55,630 bases of DNA from Candidatus Kuenenia stuttgartensis (GTDB lineage: Bacteria > Planctomycetota > Planctomycetia > Planctomycetales > Planctomycetaceae): the NCBI GenBank assembly GCA_945906725.1, contig CAMDRI010000013.1, positions 1-55,630 on the forward strand, written 5' to 3'. The position numbers were made by a program, and so were the translations under genes. Every line of letters starts with the position of its first letter. Position 1 is the first letter of the stretch. Below the pieces are notes generated by a model. That model was not told the origin of the DNA. It did no database searches and saw only the letters and a list, made by a program, of their open reading frames with translations. Shown in pieces: positions 31,385-42,410 of the stretch.

Positions 31385-31502
31385 AGATCAGTGCCACCAG
31401 TCGGCAGCATAAACCGGCGTCGGTGAAATTGTGAGCGAACCGCCGGGCCGATTAGGATGTCGCCCCCGACTTTCCCACCGTTCATGTTTCGGAAAATTCA
31501 CC

Positions 31503-32621
31503 ATGTTGACGCGGTTCGTCGTTCGGAGTTTTCTCTGTGCGTTGTTTGTCACGGTCCACCTGACTGTGAAGGCACCGGCCGCCGATCGGCCGCAATACGA
31601 ACACGCCAACATCGTGATTCCCAAGGCGACTGCAGACGAGCCGAAATTAAACAAGCTCTCGGTCCCGTTGGCGGTCGGGTATCTCGAACAGGGGACGGTC
31701 GCCTGGAGCGGGCAACGGAAGTGCATCACGTGCCACACGAACGGCACCTACATGACCGTGCGACCGGCGCTGACCGCGAAGCTCGGTAAGCCGAGCGAAG
31801 CGACTCGCGAGTTTTTCTTGGCGACTCTCAAGACCTTCGCAACCGAAGACCGCGCGAAGCTGAAGAAATCGACACGTCCGGCGGCAGTGATTTACCTCGC
31901 CGCCGGGTTGGCCGAGTGGGATGCTCACGTCACGAAACAACTCTCGCCCGAAACCGAGCAAGCGTTGTCGCTCATGTTCGAGATTCAGCTCGATACCGGC
32001 ACTTGGGGCACGGAAACTTGCTGGCCGCCGTATGAATCGGACGCTTTTCACGAAGCCACGGTTGCCGCGATGGCCGCCGCAACCGCTCCCGGATGGCTGA
32101 AAAAGGTCGCAGACGCGAAGGACGAAAAAAAACTCGTCGCAGTCGAGAAACTGAAATCGTATCTGCGAACTGAACCAACTCAGCATGACTACAGCCGCAC
32201 GTTGTTGCTTTGGGCCAACAGCCGGATGACCGGTTTGGTGGACGACACTCGCAAACAAGAGTTGATCGCGATGCTCCTGAAGCAGCAGCGTGAGGACGGA
32301 GGCTGGTCAATCCGCACCTTCGCTTCTCCCGACAAATGGGGCAAAGGGAATCGCGAGAAGAAGCTGAGGGACGAGCCTGAGTTCGGCGCGCCGCCGAGCG
32401 ACGGCCACATGACCGGCTTGGCGATCATTGTTCTGCGAGAAGCCGGAGTTCCCGCTAGCGACGTCCGCATTCAAAAGGGAATTGCGTGGCTCACCTCAAA
32501 TCAGCGTGCTTCTGGCCGTTGGTGGACTCGGTCACTCAACACGGATTCCTGGCACTTCATCACGTACAGCGGCACCGCGTTTCCGCTGCTGGCCCTGCAA
32601 ATGTGCGACGCGCTGCCGTAA
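31503..32621 (+). CDS. Exported prenyltransferase/squalene-cyclase-repeat protein with a heme-type CxxCH
   Basis: A 372-residue protein with a signal peptide (FVVRSFLCALFVTVHLTVKAPAA). A single CITCH motif (Cys74-His78) in WSGQRKCITCHTNGTYM follows, which could bind a c-type heme. Residues about 85-370 look like the alpha/alpha barrel of squalene cyclase and prenyltransferase repeats: LLKQQREDGGWSIRTF, GIAWLTSNQRASGRWWTRSLN and the DSWHFITYSGTAFPLLAL end. No cyclase DxDD motif is visible, so it is probably not a terpene cyclase. Proteins of this kind are common in planctomycetes and are uncharacterised. Confidence 0.82.
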   Translation: MLTRFVVRSFLCALFVTVHLTVKAPAADRPQYEHANIVIPKATADEPKLNKLSVPLAVGYLEQGTVAWSGQRKCITCHTNGTYMTVRPALTAKLGKPSEATREFFLATLKTFATEDRAKLKKSTRPAAVIYLAAGLAEWDAHVTKQLSPETEQALSLMFEIQLDTGTWGTETCWPPYESDAFHEATVAAMAAATAPGWLKKVADAKDEKKLVAVEKLKSYLRTEPTQHDYSRTLLLWANSRMTGLVDDTRKQELIAMLLKQQREDGGWSIRTFASPDKWGKGNREKKLRDEPEFGAPPSDGHMTGLAIIVLREAGVPASDVRIQKGIAWLTSNQRASGRWWTRSLNTDSWHFITYSGTAFPLLALQMCDALP

Positions 32622-32635
32622 TCAACGACACCAGT

Positions 32636-33979
32636 TCATCGCGAGGGGAACGATTGCTCGCAGAACGCTCGCCAGTCTGCGGTCAGCTTGTCGAAGTCCG
32701 TTTCCCACAGCGGTTCGAGGTGTGGGCCGAGATCGGTCGAGTTCGCCGCCGCGAGTCGTTCCATCAGTTCATTGAGCTTGGCCTGATAACGCGGATCGTT
32801 GAGGAACATTCGCCAGAGTGTCGCCGCCTGCCAGTACCGCGACGTGTGGATGGGGCGGCCGCTGCACAACTCGGCGAGCGGAGAGTTGGATGATTTCAGG
32901 CCGTCGCGGACAAGCTGGTTCAGATTCTCTTGCGGATGAAACTCCAATTGGATGTAAGCGGCCAGCCCCTCTTGCAGCCAGTCGCCGGTGGTCGACAACG
33001 GCAAGGTTCGGGACAGGTAGCCGTGAACGAATTCATGCGTGTAGACCGGTCGCAGCGAGCCTTGCTTTTCGTCCCACCACGAACTGCTGATCCCTTGCAG
33101 CGTGTAGCCACCGGCTTCGGGCGGATCGAGCCGCGAGTTGAGTTGCCGCGCGATCCGCGGCGAGAAGCGTTGATACTCCGCCCGCTCTTGGAAGACGAAC
33201 AGCACCGCCCCGCGCGCCGGCTGCGCCAGAAACGGCAACTCGCGATGCAACCTCTGCGCGACCGTGCCCAGATGCGTCGCAAGCCGCTCCAGTTCGAGCG
33301 ACTTCGCGTTGGTGATAAGCTGCACGTCGCGCGTTTCGAGCGTCCGAATGTTCGCCGGTTCGAGTTTTGGGAACGCGAGCTTCACGAGGACTTCGAGCGC
33401 GGGAAACTCGTCACGCGACTGAGCCGATGGCTCGGTCCAAACCGTGTCGATCGTCACGGTCCCTGGATCGCGCAATTGCACACCGACCAGCCGCACTTTT
33501 TCCCAGCGAGGCATGCGACCGTCGCTCCAGACGAACCACTCCAACGGCAGGACCAGTTTCTGCCAGCCGATGTGGGACACTTCGATCCGTCGCCAGAACG
33601 AGGCCTTTTGATCTTCCTCCGAAAGACGCAGCACCAGTTCGACGGTTGGATGCTCCTTGGCTTCGTCGGCCGAGCGATGCAGCCACAGCCCGATCGATTC
33701 CACTTGCCGCCAATCATCGGCAATCGACGTCGCGTTGACCGCGAAGCCGCCGCCGGTCTCACCGCGCAGCCGCATTGCTCGACCTTCGGGCTTCGGGCCA
33801 GAATCGGCGACGGAACCTTCAGGCTTCCAAAACTCCAGCTGCGACCGAGCGCGGACAGAGACTTGAACACTCCCCTCAAAGGTCAGCAGTTCCCTCGCTA
33901 GTGCCGGAGAAACCGACGACAGCGCCGTGACGAGCACGACGGCAATCCGCCCATAATTCGCACTGCGTCTAAAACTCAT
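32636..33979 (-). CDS. Exported gluzincin-like zinc peptidase (peptidase MA-like)
   Basis: A 447-residue protein with a signal peptide (IAVVLVTALSSVSPALA). Residues about 30-190 form a beta-rich domain resembling carbohydrate-binding jelly rolls (SIGLWLHRSADEAKEHPTVELVLRL, GWQKLVLPLEWF). The C-terminal half has HEFVH at 315-319 with a downstream Glu337 in DWLQEGLAAYIQ, the HExxH...E arrangement of gluzincins and DUF1570/peptidase MA-type proteins. GGAGGA precedes the start. It is divergent from the radical SAM gene and convergent with the CxxCH protein. The substrate is unknown. Confidence 0.82.
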   Translation of the reverse strand: MSFRRSANYGRIAVVLVTALSSVSPALARELLTFEGSVQVSVRARSQLEFWKPEGSVADSGPKPEGRAMRLRGETGGGFAVNATSIADDWRQVESIGLWLHRSADEAKEHPTVELVLRLSEEDQKASFWRRIEVSHIGWQKLVLPLEWFVWSDGRMPRWEKVRLVGVQLRDPGTVTIDTVWTEPSAQSRDEFPALEVLVKLAFPKLEPANIRTLETRDVQLITNAKSLELERLATHLGTVAQRLHRELPFLAQPARGAVLFVFQERAEYQRFSPRIARQLNSRLDPPEAGGYTLQGISSSWWDEKQGSLRPVYTHEFVHGYLSRTLPLSTTGDWLQEGLAAYIQLEFHPQENLNQLVRDGLKSSNSPLAELCSGRPIHTSRYWQAATLWRMFLNDPRYQAKLNELMERLAAANSTDLGPHLEPLWETDFDKLTADWRAFCEQSFPSR

Positions 33980-34060
33980 CGACTCCTCCTGCGAACTTTC
34001 GACCTTCGTCGTTCGTCATTCCGCCACGTCAGCCGTAGAATGCCGTCCGCCTGTCCTGTG

Positions 34061-34095
34061 ATTTGAGAATTGAAAATTCTGATTTAAGATTTGGA
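34061..34095. repeat. AT-rich repeat before the radical SAM gene
   Basis: GATTTGAGAATTGAAAATTC and GATTTAAGATTTGG form an AT-rich block just before the ATG at 34103. It resembles the blocks at 6309-6355 and 49905-49979. Confidence 0.55.
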
Positions 34096-34102
34096 TACCC
34101 TC

Positions 34103-35386
<1,284 letters not shown>

Positions 35387-36119
35387 TGCCAAACCGCCTC
35401 GAATTGTCGGCGGGCGTCGCCGTCGAGGATGTCTTTGACCTTGGTCGTGCGACCATCGACGACGAGCTTGGGCATGCGCGTGGTGACGTCGTAGCGCGGC
35501 GGGTCGAGTGTGAAGCGACGATAGAAATCACCCCGGATGCGTTCGCGAGTCAGCGCGAAGTTGATGCCCGGTGCGAGCAACGTGTTCTTGTCGCCGGTCG
35601 GCGGCAGCGGGCCGATCGCGTGGCATTGGCGGCAATCGAGCAACCCCGATCGCGTGGCGAGGATTTCGCCGATCTCGGCGAGTTGCGGTTCGATGCTTGG
35701 TCGCGGCGACGAATTGCTGGAGAGGCCGTGCTCGCGTGAGAGGCCATCGGCCAGCAGGCGTGCCCGCGCGGGGAAACTCGGCATCCGAAGTTTCATCCAT
35801 TGACGAGGACGCTCGGCAATCTGGCCAGCAAACAGTGACTGCATCCACTGCGAGTGGAGTTTCTCGCCAACCCAATTGAGGTTTGGCACAACTTCTGGCG
35901 GCAAGCCGGTTTCGCTTTCTTCGGAGAGAATTTCGGACAGTGAATTCCGGAGACCGTCGCGCGGGTGACAGACGGCACATTGCAAATCGGCGATGAAGCG
36001 ATGTGAAACATCCGTCGGAGTTTCGATTGCGAGTACCTTCTCGTCGCCGCGAAGCAATGTCAGCAGCGCGGATTGCTCTGCAGATTCCAGGCTGTAAACG
36101 GGTGATCGCCCAGCGTGAG

Positions 36120-36144
36120 CCTGTTCCTGTTCCTGTTCCTGTTC
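36120..36144. repeat. CCTGTT hexanucleotide tandem repeat
   Basis: Four copies of CCTGTT plus one base. On the coding (minus) strand it encodes EQEQEQEQ within the multiheme protein. Copy-number change would not alter the frame. Confidence 0.85.
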
Positions 36145-37305
36145 GGCAAGGCAACCGCGAGCGCCATCCTTGCCGAAGACCGATTGCAAGTGAGGCTTGG
36201 GCAACGCTTCGTCACGCGACATGCGATGGCACTGCCGACAGCCGAGCGACGCAAACAGTTTTTGGCCGCGTGCGACATTGCCCGGTGGTCGGGTGGTTGG
36301 AGTCTGCGCTGCACCGTCCGTCGGTTGAGTCAAAATCAACGCGAGTGATTCGGCCTCATGTTCGGAGAGTCCGAAATCCGGCATTCGAGTCCACGGAAAA
36401 TGACGCTGTGGCTGTCGCAGGTAACCAGTCAATTCTTTGGGCAGCAATTTGTCACGCATGAAGTGCAGCGAAGTCCGACGATCAGGCGGTTCGTCAATCG
36501 TCGGTTGCAACCGATGGCAGCCGATGCAACCGAGATCTTCCCAGAGTGTCCTGCCCAGGCGAGCGGAGGGCGTTATCGCTCTGGTGGAATTTGGCAACAA
36601 CGGACTTTCCGGGACACCAGAGGGCTGACGCCCCCCGTTCGCCGACGCGGCACGAGTTTCAGTCAACGAAGTCAGATACGCAGCGAGGTCGAATGCTTGT
36701 TGGCGATGTTCGTCGGTCGGAGTCGAAGGGAAGAGGCGCGGCATTCGCGCATCGCTGCGCATTTTCGACGGGTTGAGCACCCACTCAGCGATCCAGTCAC
36801 CGCGCATTCGTGAACCGACACCGATCAGGTCCGGCGCTTCGGCATGCAACTCTGGCATCGCACGTTTCGATTGCAGAATCTCGTCCGAGACTCGATGGCA
36901 GCGGCAACATTGATGACTCGCGAACAGCTCTCGGCCGAGTAGTAACGCCTCGACCTCTTCGGGTAATTGTTCGCAGAACAGCGAGGTCGGTGGGACCGGT
37001 TCGGTTTCGAAATCCGTTCCGCTCCACAACAGCCGCAACGAGACTGGTTGGCCAACCGGATCGGGTTCCACTCGCTGCACGATTCGCAGCCGGTTGTAGC
37101 CGCGCACGAGTTCCACATCGCTCGGCATGTCATTCGTCGATCGCCAAACAACTTGATCGCCGAGCGTGATCTCGGTCGCGCCACTGCCCTCGGCCGAAAG
37201 CCGATATATGCCCCGCCGCGGTGCGACGAGATACCCGCCGGCGACGATCTCGCGAACGCCGACAATCTCGTGTCGTTCGAATCTCCAAGCGGCCATGCGC
37301 CGGAC

Positions 37306-37365
37306 GTGGGGTAGGCTTCCAGCCTGCCGATTTGCTGAGTTTGGCAGGTTGGAAGCCTGTCCCGC
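37306..37365. repeat. Palindromic insertion in the multiheme gene (GTGGGGTAGGCTTCCAGCC type)
   Basis: Arms 37306-37328 and 37343-37365 match at 19 of 23. It encodes AGQASNLPNSANRQAGSLPHV in frame. It is related to the intergenic element at 8653-8713. Confidence 0.82.
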
Positions 37366-38748
37366 AAATTCGCACTGAATGCCGGAGACCAGCCGCTGCT
37401 GCTCCGCCTCGGTCAACGTACCAGGACGGGGCCGAGCCGGCTTGCGTTCAAATTCGTAGTCCTGGCCGCGAATTGCGTTGATCGTGGCGTCCAGCCGCCG
37501 TTCGATCTGTTGGCCGCTCGTCGCTCGCAAAGTCATTTGAATCGATAGTTGATTCACCGGCCTCATGTCGGCCAGCTCAAGGAACACCGCATCGTCCCCC
37601 TTGAGGTTGCGAACGTGCGTCGCGCTGAGCACTTCGACCTCATCGCGGCCTTCCTCTCGCGGATTCGAGACTTTGAATTCGGGCGAGCCATACGCTGCCG
37701 ACCAGCGATAATTCCAACGCTGCACGCGGAAGTTGTCGATGTCCTCCGCCGACTCCGCATTGAGCCGATCACTGAACTGAATCAGGATTCCGTTGCGATG
37801 CGACTCGAAAGCGACCGGCATGTCGAACGATTTGTCATTCGCTCGCACTCGCTGCCAGCATCCGTCTTTAGCGGCATTGCTCACCCAGCCTCGCAAGCCG
37901 CTGACGTACAAGTGTCCGTCGAACGGATGAAACCGCCCGCGCATGACGCCCGACTCGAAGGCGAGTGGCAGCGGAATTGTCGCACCTTGCACGATGGGGT
38001 TCTCTTGCCCGCTACGAATCGTCTCGCGCGGAACCAGAAACATCCGGCTGGTACCGTAGGAAAGGTGCAGCATCTGGCCGCCGAGCGGTCCCCAATGTTG
38101 TGGCGGAACCCACACCTGTCCGCCGCATGAGTTGTCCTGCAAACGCGGAATCCAACACAGCGGCTGGATGAACTCGATTGGTGGTTTGTCGCGATGAGCG
38201 GACGGCATGTAACCGTGAAAGCCTCCGCGAACGGCCTCGAAAATCGCTGAGCCGGGAGTCCATTCCCCCTCTTGCGGGGCGACGGTGAGGATCTCCTGCC
38301 CGCCGTTCAGAGCCGGACCAATTCCCAATCCATTTGCGTTGCGAAACCCGGTGGCGACGACCTCTAGCTTTTGTCCGTTGGGAGAAACTCGCAGCAAGCA
38401 GCCGTCGTGATCGGTGGCTCCGTCGGCGTTTCCCTTCAGGAAATAGAACCAGCCGGCCGAATCGGTTTCGAGACACGTCACGTACTCGTGGCCGTTTGTC
38501 GTCACTTGGCCGTCGTTGTTGAAGTTCTCGTACCAGTCCGCTTCGCCGTCGGCGTTGAGATCGTGCAGGCGGGTGATCTGATCTCGACCAACCACATAGA
38601 TTTGATTCTTGACGATCTTCAAACCAAGCGGCTGAAAAAGCCCGGTTGCGAAACGCTTCCAAGTGAGTTTCTCGAGCTTGTCATCAACGCCACTGATGAG
38701 CCACACGTCGCCATGCAAAGTGCAGAGCGCGGCGTCAAATGCGGGACT

Positions 38749-38824
38749 GAGCGGTACGGCGCTAGCCGCTGGTAATTCGCTCGCCTTCGAGTTCCCCGCA
38801 CCGGCGGCTAGCGCCGCGCCGCTC
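38749..38824. repeat. Palindromic insertion in the multiheme gene (GCGCTAGCCGC type)
   Basis: Arms 38749-38773 and 38800-38824 match at 22 of 25. It encodes an Ala/Ser-rich stretch (GAALAAGAGNSKASELPAAS) in frame. Confidence 0.85.
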
Positions 38825-39010
38825 ACGAAGAAGTCATGTCCGCCGACGAACATCAGCGCCTTGTACGGGTTGTCGAACGGCAGCGTGAGCGCATCGACGA
38901 TGAACGCGTCGTCTTTGTCGGACACAACTCCGCGCGTCGTGATGTCTGCTGTCCAGTGCGGCGGTCCCGGCTGAAGGAGGCGACGGAGCGAAATCTTTTC
39001 CGAGTTCCCA

Positions 39011-39083
39011 TTCTGCGAAATCTGCGCAATCTGCGTTTCAACGCTCAGCTTTTGAAACGCAGATTGCGCGGATGTCGCAGAGA
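39011..39083. repeat. Palindromic insertion in the multiheme gene (TCTGCGCAATCTGCG type)
   Basis: Arms 39011-39041 and 39052-39083 are complementary at roughly 27 of 31 positions with a 10-nt loop. It encodes SATSAQSAFQKLSVETQIAQ in frame. Confidence 0.85.
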
Positions 39084-39790
39084 ACGGATACAACAACTTC
39101 AGTCTCACCGGCTGATCGTGTTTGGCGACCGTTGCTGTGATCGGATGACCTTCACGTTTGTCGAGCATCGCGACGCTCGGCTCGCAGATCAACTTCACGG
39201 GTTCTCCCGCTGAGGTCACCAGCAATTGCAACTCGGTGTCGCTCGCGGCAATCTCCAGTTCGCGAGAGAAGACCTTTTCGTCGTCGATCGTTTCGATCCA
39301 CGGAGACTCCAGCACCACGACTTGTTTCGGTCCGACGGTGTACTCAAAGACGACTCGGTCGCCGTGCAGATACAGGCCGCGGTACTTGGCCCACTCGCGC
39401 GGCAGCGGGCCGAATGGCCTGGGACGCGGGTCGGCGAAGTTTCGCGCTCGTGACCAGCCGGGTTGCCGAGGCGAATGAAACGCGATCTCTTTGCCGACCT
39501 TCGGTGGGCCAATGATGCCGTAGCGTGCCGGATTGAATTCCAGAAACTCGCCGGTCCAGCCGCAGACGACTCGCAGTAGTTCCGTGTCGAACAAGACGGA
39601 CGCTTCGGATTTCTCGCCGATGCGCACGGCGATCCCCTTGAGCGTCATTTCATTCGGCGTCCAGATCGTCGCCGAGTAAAATCGGCCGACGTCCATCTGC
39701 TGCAACCGGTTATCGACCGAGTCTTGCTCGGTCCACTTGAATCCGACTGCGTCCTCACCCCAGTGTCCTGTGATCTTGCCTGGCTTCAAA

Positions 39791-39846
39791 GTAGCCGCGT
39801 CACTCCGTGACGCGAGTTTCGGGTCAAGGAGTGACTCGTTTACTAC
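39791..39846. repeat. 56-bp GTAG...CTAC palindrome splitting the ThuA-LamG / multiheme reading frame
   Basis: Imperfect inverted repeat with GTAG and CTAC ends and a GTCACTCC core on both arms. The ThuA-LamG stop codon TAG (39845-39843) is part of its terminal GTAG. Directly beside it is a run of nine A on the coding strand (39855-39847). Because 56 is not a multiple of three, the element shifts the frame; with one extra A in the run, the coding strand reads through it without a stop. Confidence 0.85.
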
Positions 39847-42272
39847 TTTTTTTTTGCAGACACCGGCATCCCGTCGGCACTGCCGGGGAGCCACGCTTTG
39901 AGCTTGCTCGCTGACGGATCGACGAAGCTGCCGCCGTCGGTGAGCGCATCGAAGTTCCACAACGCGACCGTCGAATCATCGATCTTCAACGCTTCGCTGG
40001 GCATGTCACCAATCGGACGCAAGCGGCGCGAGATTCGCAGTTCGTCGACCACTCCATCGCAGCCGATCACTTGATCGACCAGCGTGCCGATTGCGAATTC
40101 CTCCTGTGCCGGCTTTGGCGCAGAACCGAACGCTCCGTCTTTGGTCTTGACTTCCTGATCTGCGACTTGCTTGCCGTCCACGTACAGTCGGATGCGAGTC
40201 GGCTCGAACTGCATCGCGACGAAGTGCCATTTGCCATCAGCGATGTCACTCCCACCTCGGACGTGATCGGGAGCCAGTCCCGGCGCGAACACGGTGAGTT
40301 GCCCCGAACCTGGCATTGTGAAGATTTCCCAGTGCGTCGGCGACGACTTCAGTTCGTTCGCCACCAGAATGTTGTACGAGCCTTTGCTGTCGAGCTTCGT
40401 CCACAATTCGACCGTGAGTGGCAGCTTTCGGAAATCGTCGCGGTGATTCACGAACGCACCGCCGACTCGTGCATCGAACGCCTTGCCGAACTTACCCTCG
40501 GCCGTCGCCGATCCGGCCTTGCGCGGAGCCTTCTCGGTGGCAGTGACGCCGCCGCGTTTCAGAGATTCTTCGAGCATCCACGGACTGCCGGCTCTGAACA
40601 GCGTGTTCTCGGTGATCGCGACTGGCGGATCGAAGCTGAGCGGTTCGCGTCGCGCGGCCCAAACGCTGCCTCGGCGTATCAACGCGCCCGCTTTGCGAAT
40701 CGAGACGTCGCCGTGGCCGAGTACCGTTTGAAAGACACGAGCTTTCGATTGCTCATAGGCCCACGCCAGCGGTTCGTCTTGCTTCGTGACCTTCGAGTGA
40801 GCGGTCACGAGCGGCACGATCGGCAACGCGCCTTGCTGACGGAAATACAGTTCGTCATCCGTCTCGAACGACTCCAAGCCGGCGGTGATGGGATGCTTTT
40901 CGCCAGCGGCCGTGAGATCGACTCGAAACGAGCCGAAGGGATCGTGACCGCTGAGTCCCGGTTTGTGATCCCAAATGCGGCGGACGATCTGCGTGCGGAA
41001 CTCCGGCCAATCGGCTGCTTTGTTCGGCAACGTGTCAGTCCAACTCCCGTTCGCGAAGTGAATGATCGACAGCCCGCCGCCGTCGTCGAGGAAGTTCTTG
41101 AGTCCCGTCTTCGCGGCATCGCTCAACCCCGGCCGGTCCCAACTGCTGTAGTTGAGGATGAGAGCGTCGTAATTCGTAGCCCTGTCGCTCCGCGACAGGA
41201 CAGGCGTCGCGCCATCAGGTTTCGATGCGCCGTTGACGTTTGCTGTTTTTTCGGTGCCCACTCCGCCTTCGGCTTTCCTGTCGCGGAGCGACAGAGCTAC
41301 GTTCGCCAAATCGTTCGGGTTCTCCGTGACCTCAACCACAACGCGCGGGTCTTGTTCGAGGACCGGGATCAATGCGGCCGTCGTCTTTCGCCAATCGTGA
41401 GCTGGATGATTGTGGCCGGTGACGATCAAGACGCGGATTGGCTCTTCCATCGTCGAGACAACACCGCCGGCGGGGACATCAACTCCGGCGGTCCAGACGA
41501 TCGCGTTGAGAATCGTCCGGCGAAAGTTGTCGTCCCACCAGTTCTGGAAGAAGTGGCCGCCGGTCGTGCCGAAGCCTCGGCCGCCGTCGTTCCGTTCGAC
41601 GGCCCATGCGACGACGTGGTCCTTTTGCTGTCCCGGAGGTTTCGTCAGCCAGATCGGTTTGACGCGATCATCGCCGTCGCGGAAGCGGAGGTTGTAGTAG
41701 AACTCTTCGCGAGCGGTGAACGGCTTCACGCCGCGAGCGACCGGGTGCTCGGCATTGCCGAGCGTCACGCTCGCGTCCCAGGTGCTGATCGCCGAGAACC
41801 ATTTGTTGGCGGCCGGTCCTTTCTCGTAGTCGAAGTAGCCGCCGACCCATTCGGTGATTTGGTCGTGAACTCGGCTGGGATTGAACGTGGTCCAGTGAAA
41901 TTGGACGAACCCACAGCCGCGCTTCATCTGCCGTTCGAGCGTCTGAAATCGCTCGCCGACGTAAAGCGGATGATCGGTCGCGTTGCGGTCTCCGCCGTCG
42001 GAGATCATCACGATCGTCGCGGCATCATCCAGCGTCTTCTCGTCCGCTGGCCAACCTTTGAAGTGTGTCTCGACGGCGACTTTGCCCTTCGTGCTCGGCG
42101 ATGTGTCGAGCAGATGCTTCAGCAGGATCGCGCTCTTCTCGTACTCGTGCGTGTGTTTCGGATGCCCGGTGATCGGGCCGGCGATGAGCACGATCTTTTT
42201 CGGAACCGGTTCGGCAGCATTCAGCCAACTGGTGACCAACAGAATCAAGCACGCCAGCAGCCAACGTCGCAT
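39843..42272 (-). CDS. Exported protein with two ThuA domains and a LamG domain; probably upstream half of a split gene
   Basis: An 809-residue protein with a signal peptide (RRWLLACLILLVTSWLNAA). Two tandem ThuA/trehalose-utilisation-type glutamine-amidotransferase-fold domains follow: about 24-265 (KKIVLIAGPITGHPKHTHEYE, FVQFHWTTFNP) and 272-540 (IRVLIVTGHNHPAHDWRKTT, ILNYSSWDRPGLSD). A LamG/concanavalin-like domain occupies about 600-795 (LPLTVELWTKLDSKGSYNILV, ADGKWHFVAMQFEPTRIRLYVDGK). GGAGG precedes ATG 42272. The protein ends SAKKK at the A9 run and the palindrome's TAG. Such domains usually act on extracellular sugars. A 125-bp palindrome (41176-41300) is inserted in the second ThuA domain. 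Confidence 0.9.
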   Translation of the reverse strand: MRRWLLACLILLVTSWLNAAEPVPKKIVLIAGPITGHPKHTHEYEKSAILLKHLLDTSPSTKGKVAVETHFKGWPADEKTLDDAATIVMISDGGDRNATDHPLYVGERFQTLERQMKRGCGFVQFHWTTFNPSRVHDQITEWVGGYFDYEKGPAANKWFSAISTWDASVTLGNAEHPVARGVKPFTAREEFYYNLRFRDGDDRVKPIWLTKPPGQQKDHVVAWAVERNDGGRGFGTTGGHFFQNWWDDNFRRTILNAIVWTAGVDVPAGGVVSTMEEPIRVLIVTGHNHPAHDWRKTTAALIPVLEQDPRVVVEVTENPNDLANVALSLRDRKAEGGVGTEKTANVNGASKPDGATPVLSRSDRATNYDALILNYSSWDRPGLSDAAKTGLKNFLDDGGGLSIIHFANGSWTDTLPNKAADWPEFRTQIVRRIWDHKPGLSGHDPFGSFRVDLTAAGEKHPITAGLESFETDDELYFRQQGALPIVPLVTAHSKVTKQDEPLAWAYEQSKARVFQTVLGHGDVSIRKAGALIRRGSVWAARREPLSFDPPVAITENTLFRAGSPWMLEESLKRGGVTATEKAPRKAGSATAEGKFGKAFDARVGGAFVNHRDDFRKLPLTVELWTKLDSKGSYNILVANELKSSPTHWEIFTMPGSGQLTVFAPGLAPDHVRGGSDIADGKWHFVAMQFEPTRIRLYVDGKQVADQEVKTKDGAFGSAPKPAQEEFAIGTLVDQVIGCDGVVDELRISRRLRPIGDMPSEALKIDDSTVALWNFDALTDGGSFVDPSASKLKAWLPGSADGMPVSAKKK
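41176..41300. repeat. GTAGC...GCTAC palindromic insertion in the second ThuA domain
   Basis: Arms 41176-41200 and 41276-41300 match at 24 of 25 around a 75-nt centre. It encodes about 42 residues (VALSLRDRKAEGGVGTEKTA and onward) between NPNDLAN and ATNYDALILNY, with no stop in frame. Confidence 0.9.
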
Positions 42273-42410
42273 GAGCAAGACCTCCGAGATGCCACCAAGG
42301 TAACGTGGTGCACGCAGAAGCGGAATTCGCGGCTGGCCGAAAACCGATGACTGACCGCCGATCGCCGTATTATCGTTTTTGATTGTCCTGCCAACGAAGC
42401 GAAAATGGTA

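Noticed and set aside
36600..36640. Palindromic element around GGGCTGACGCCCC in the multiheme gene
   Set aside because: Only a short GGC/GCC stem is visible and the ends cannot be fixed, so it is mentioned but not listed as a feature.
39847..39960. Start of the multiheme gene at 39960
   Set aside because: The segment overlaps the ThuA-LamG coding sequence in another frame, is Arg/Gln-rich, and gives no signal peptide.
40071..42350. 759-codon open frame antisense to the ThuA-LamG gene
   Set aside because: GC-rich shadow frame with Arg-rich, domainless translation; the opposite strand has clear domains, signal peptide and ribosome-binding site. The same applies to long antisense frames at 845-1933, 13577-15067, 29793-31412 and 50556-51830.
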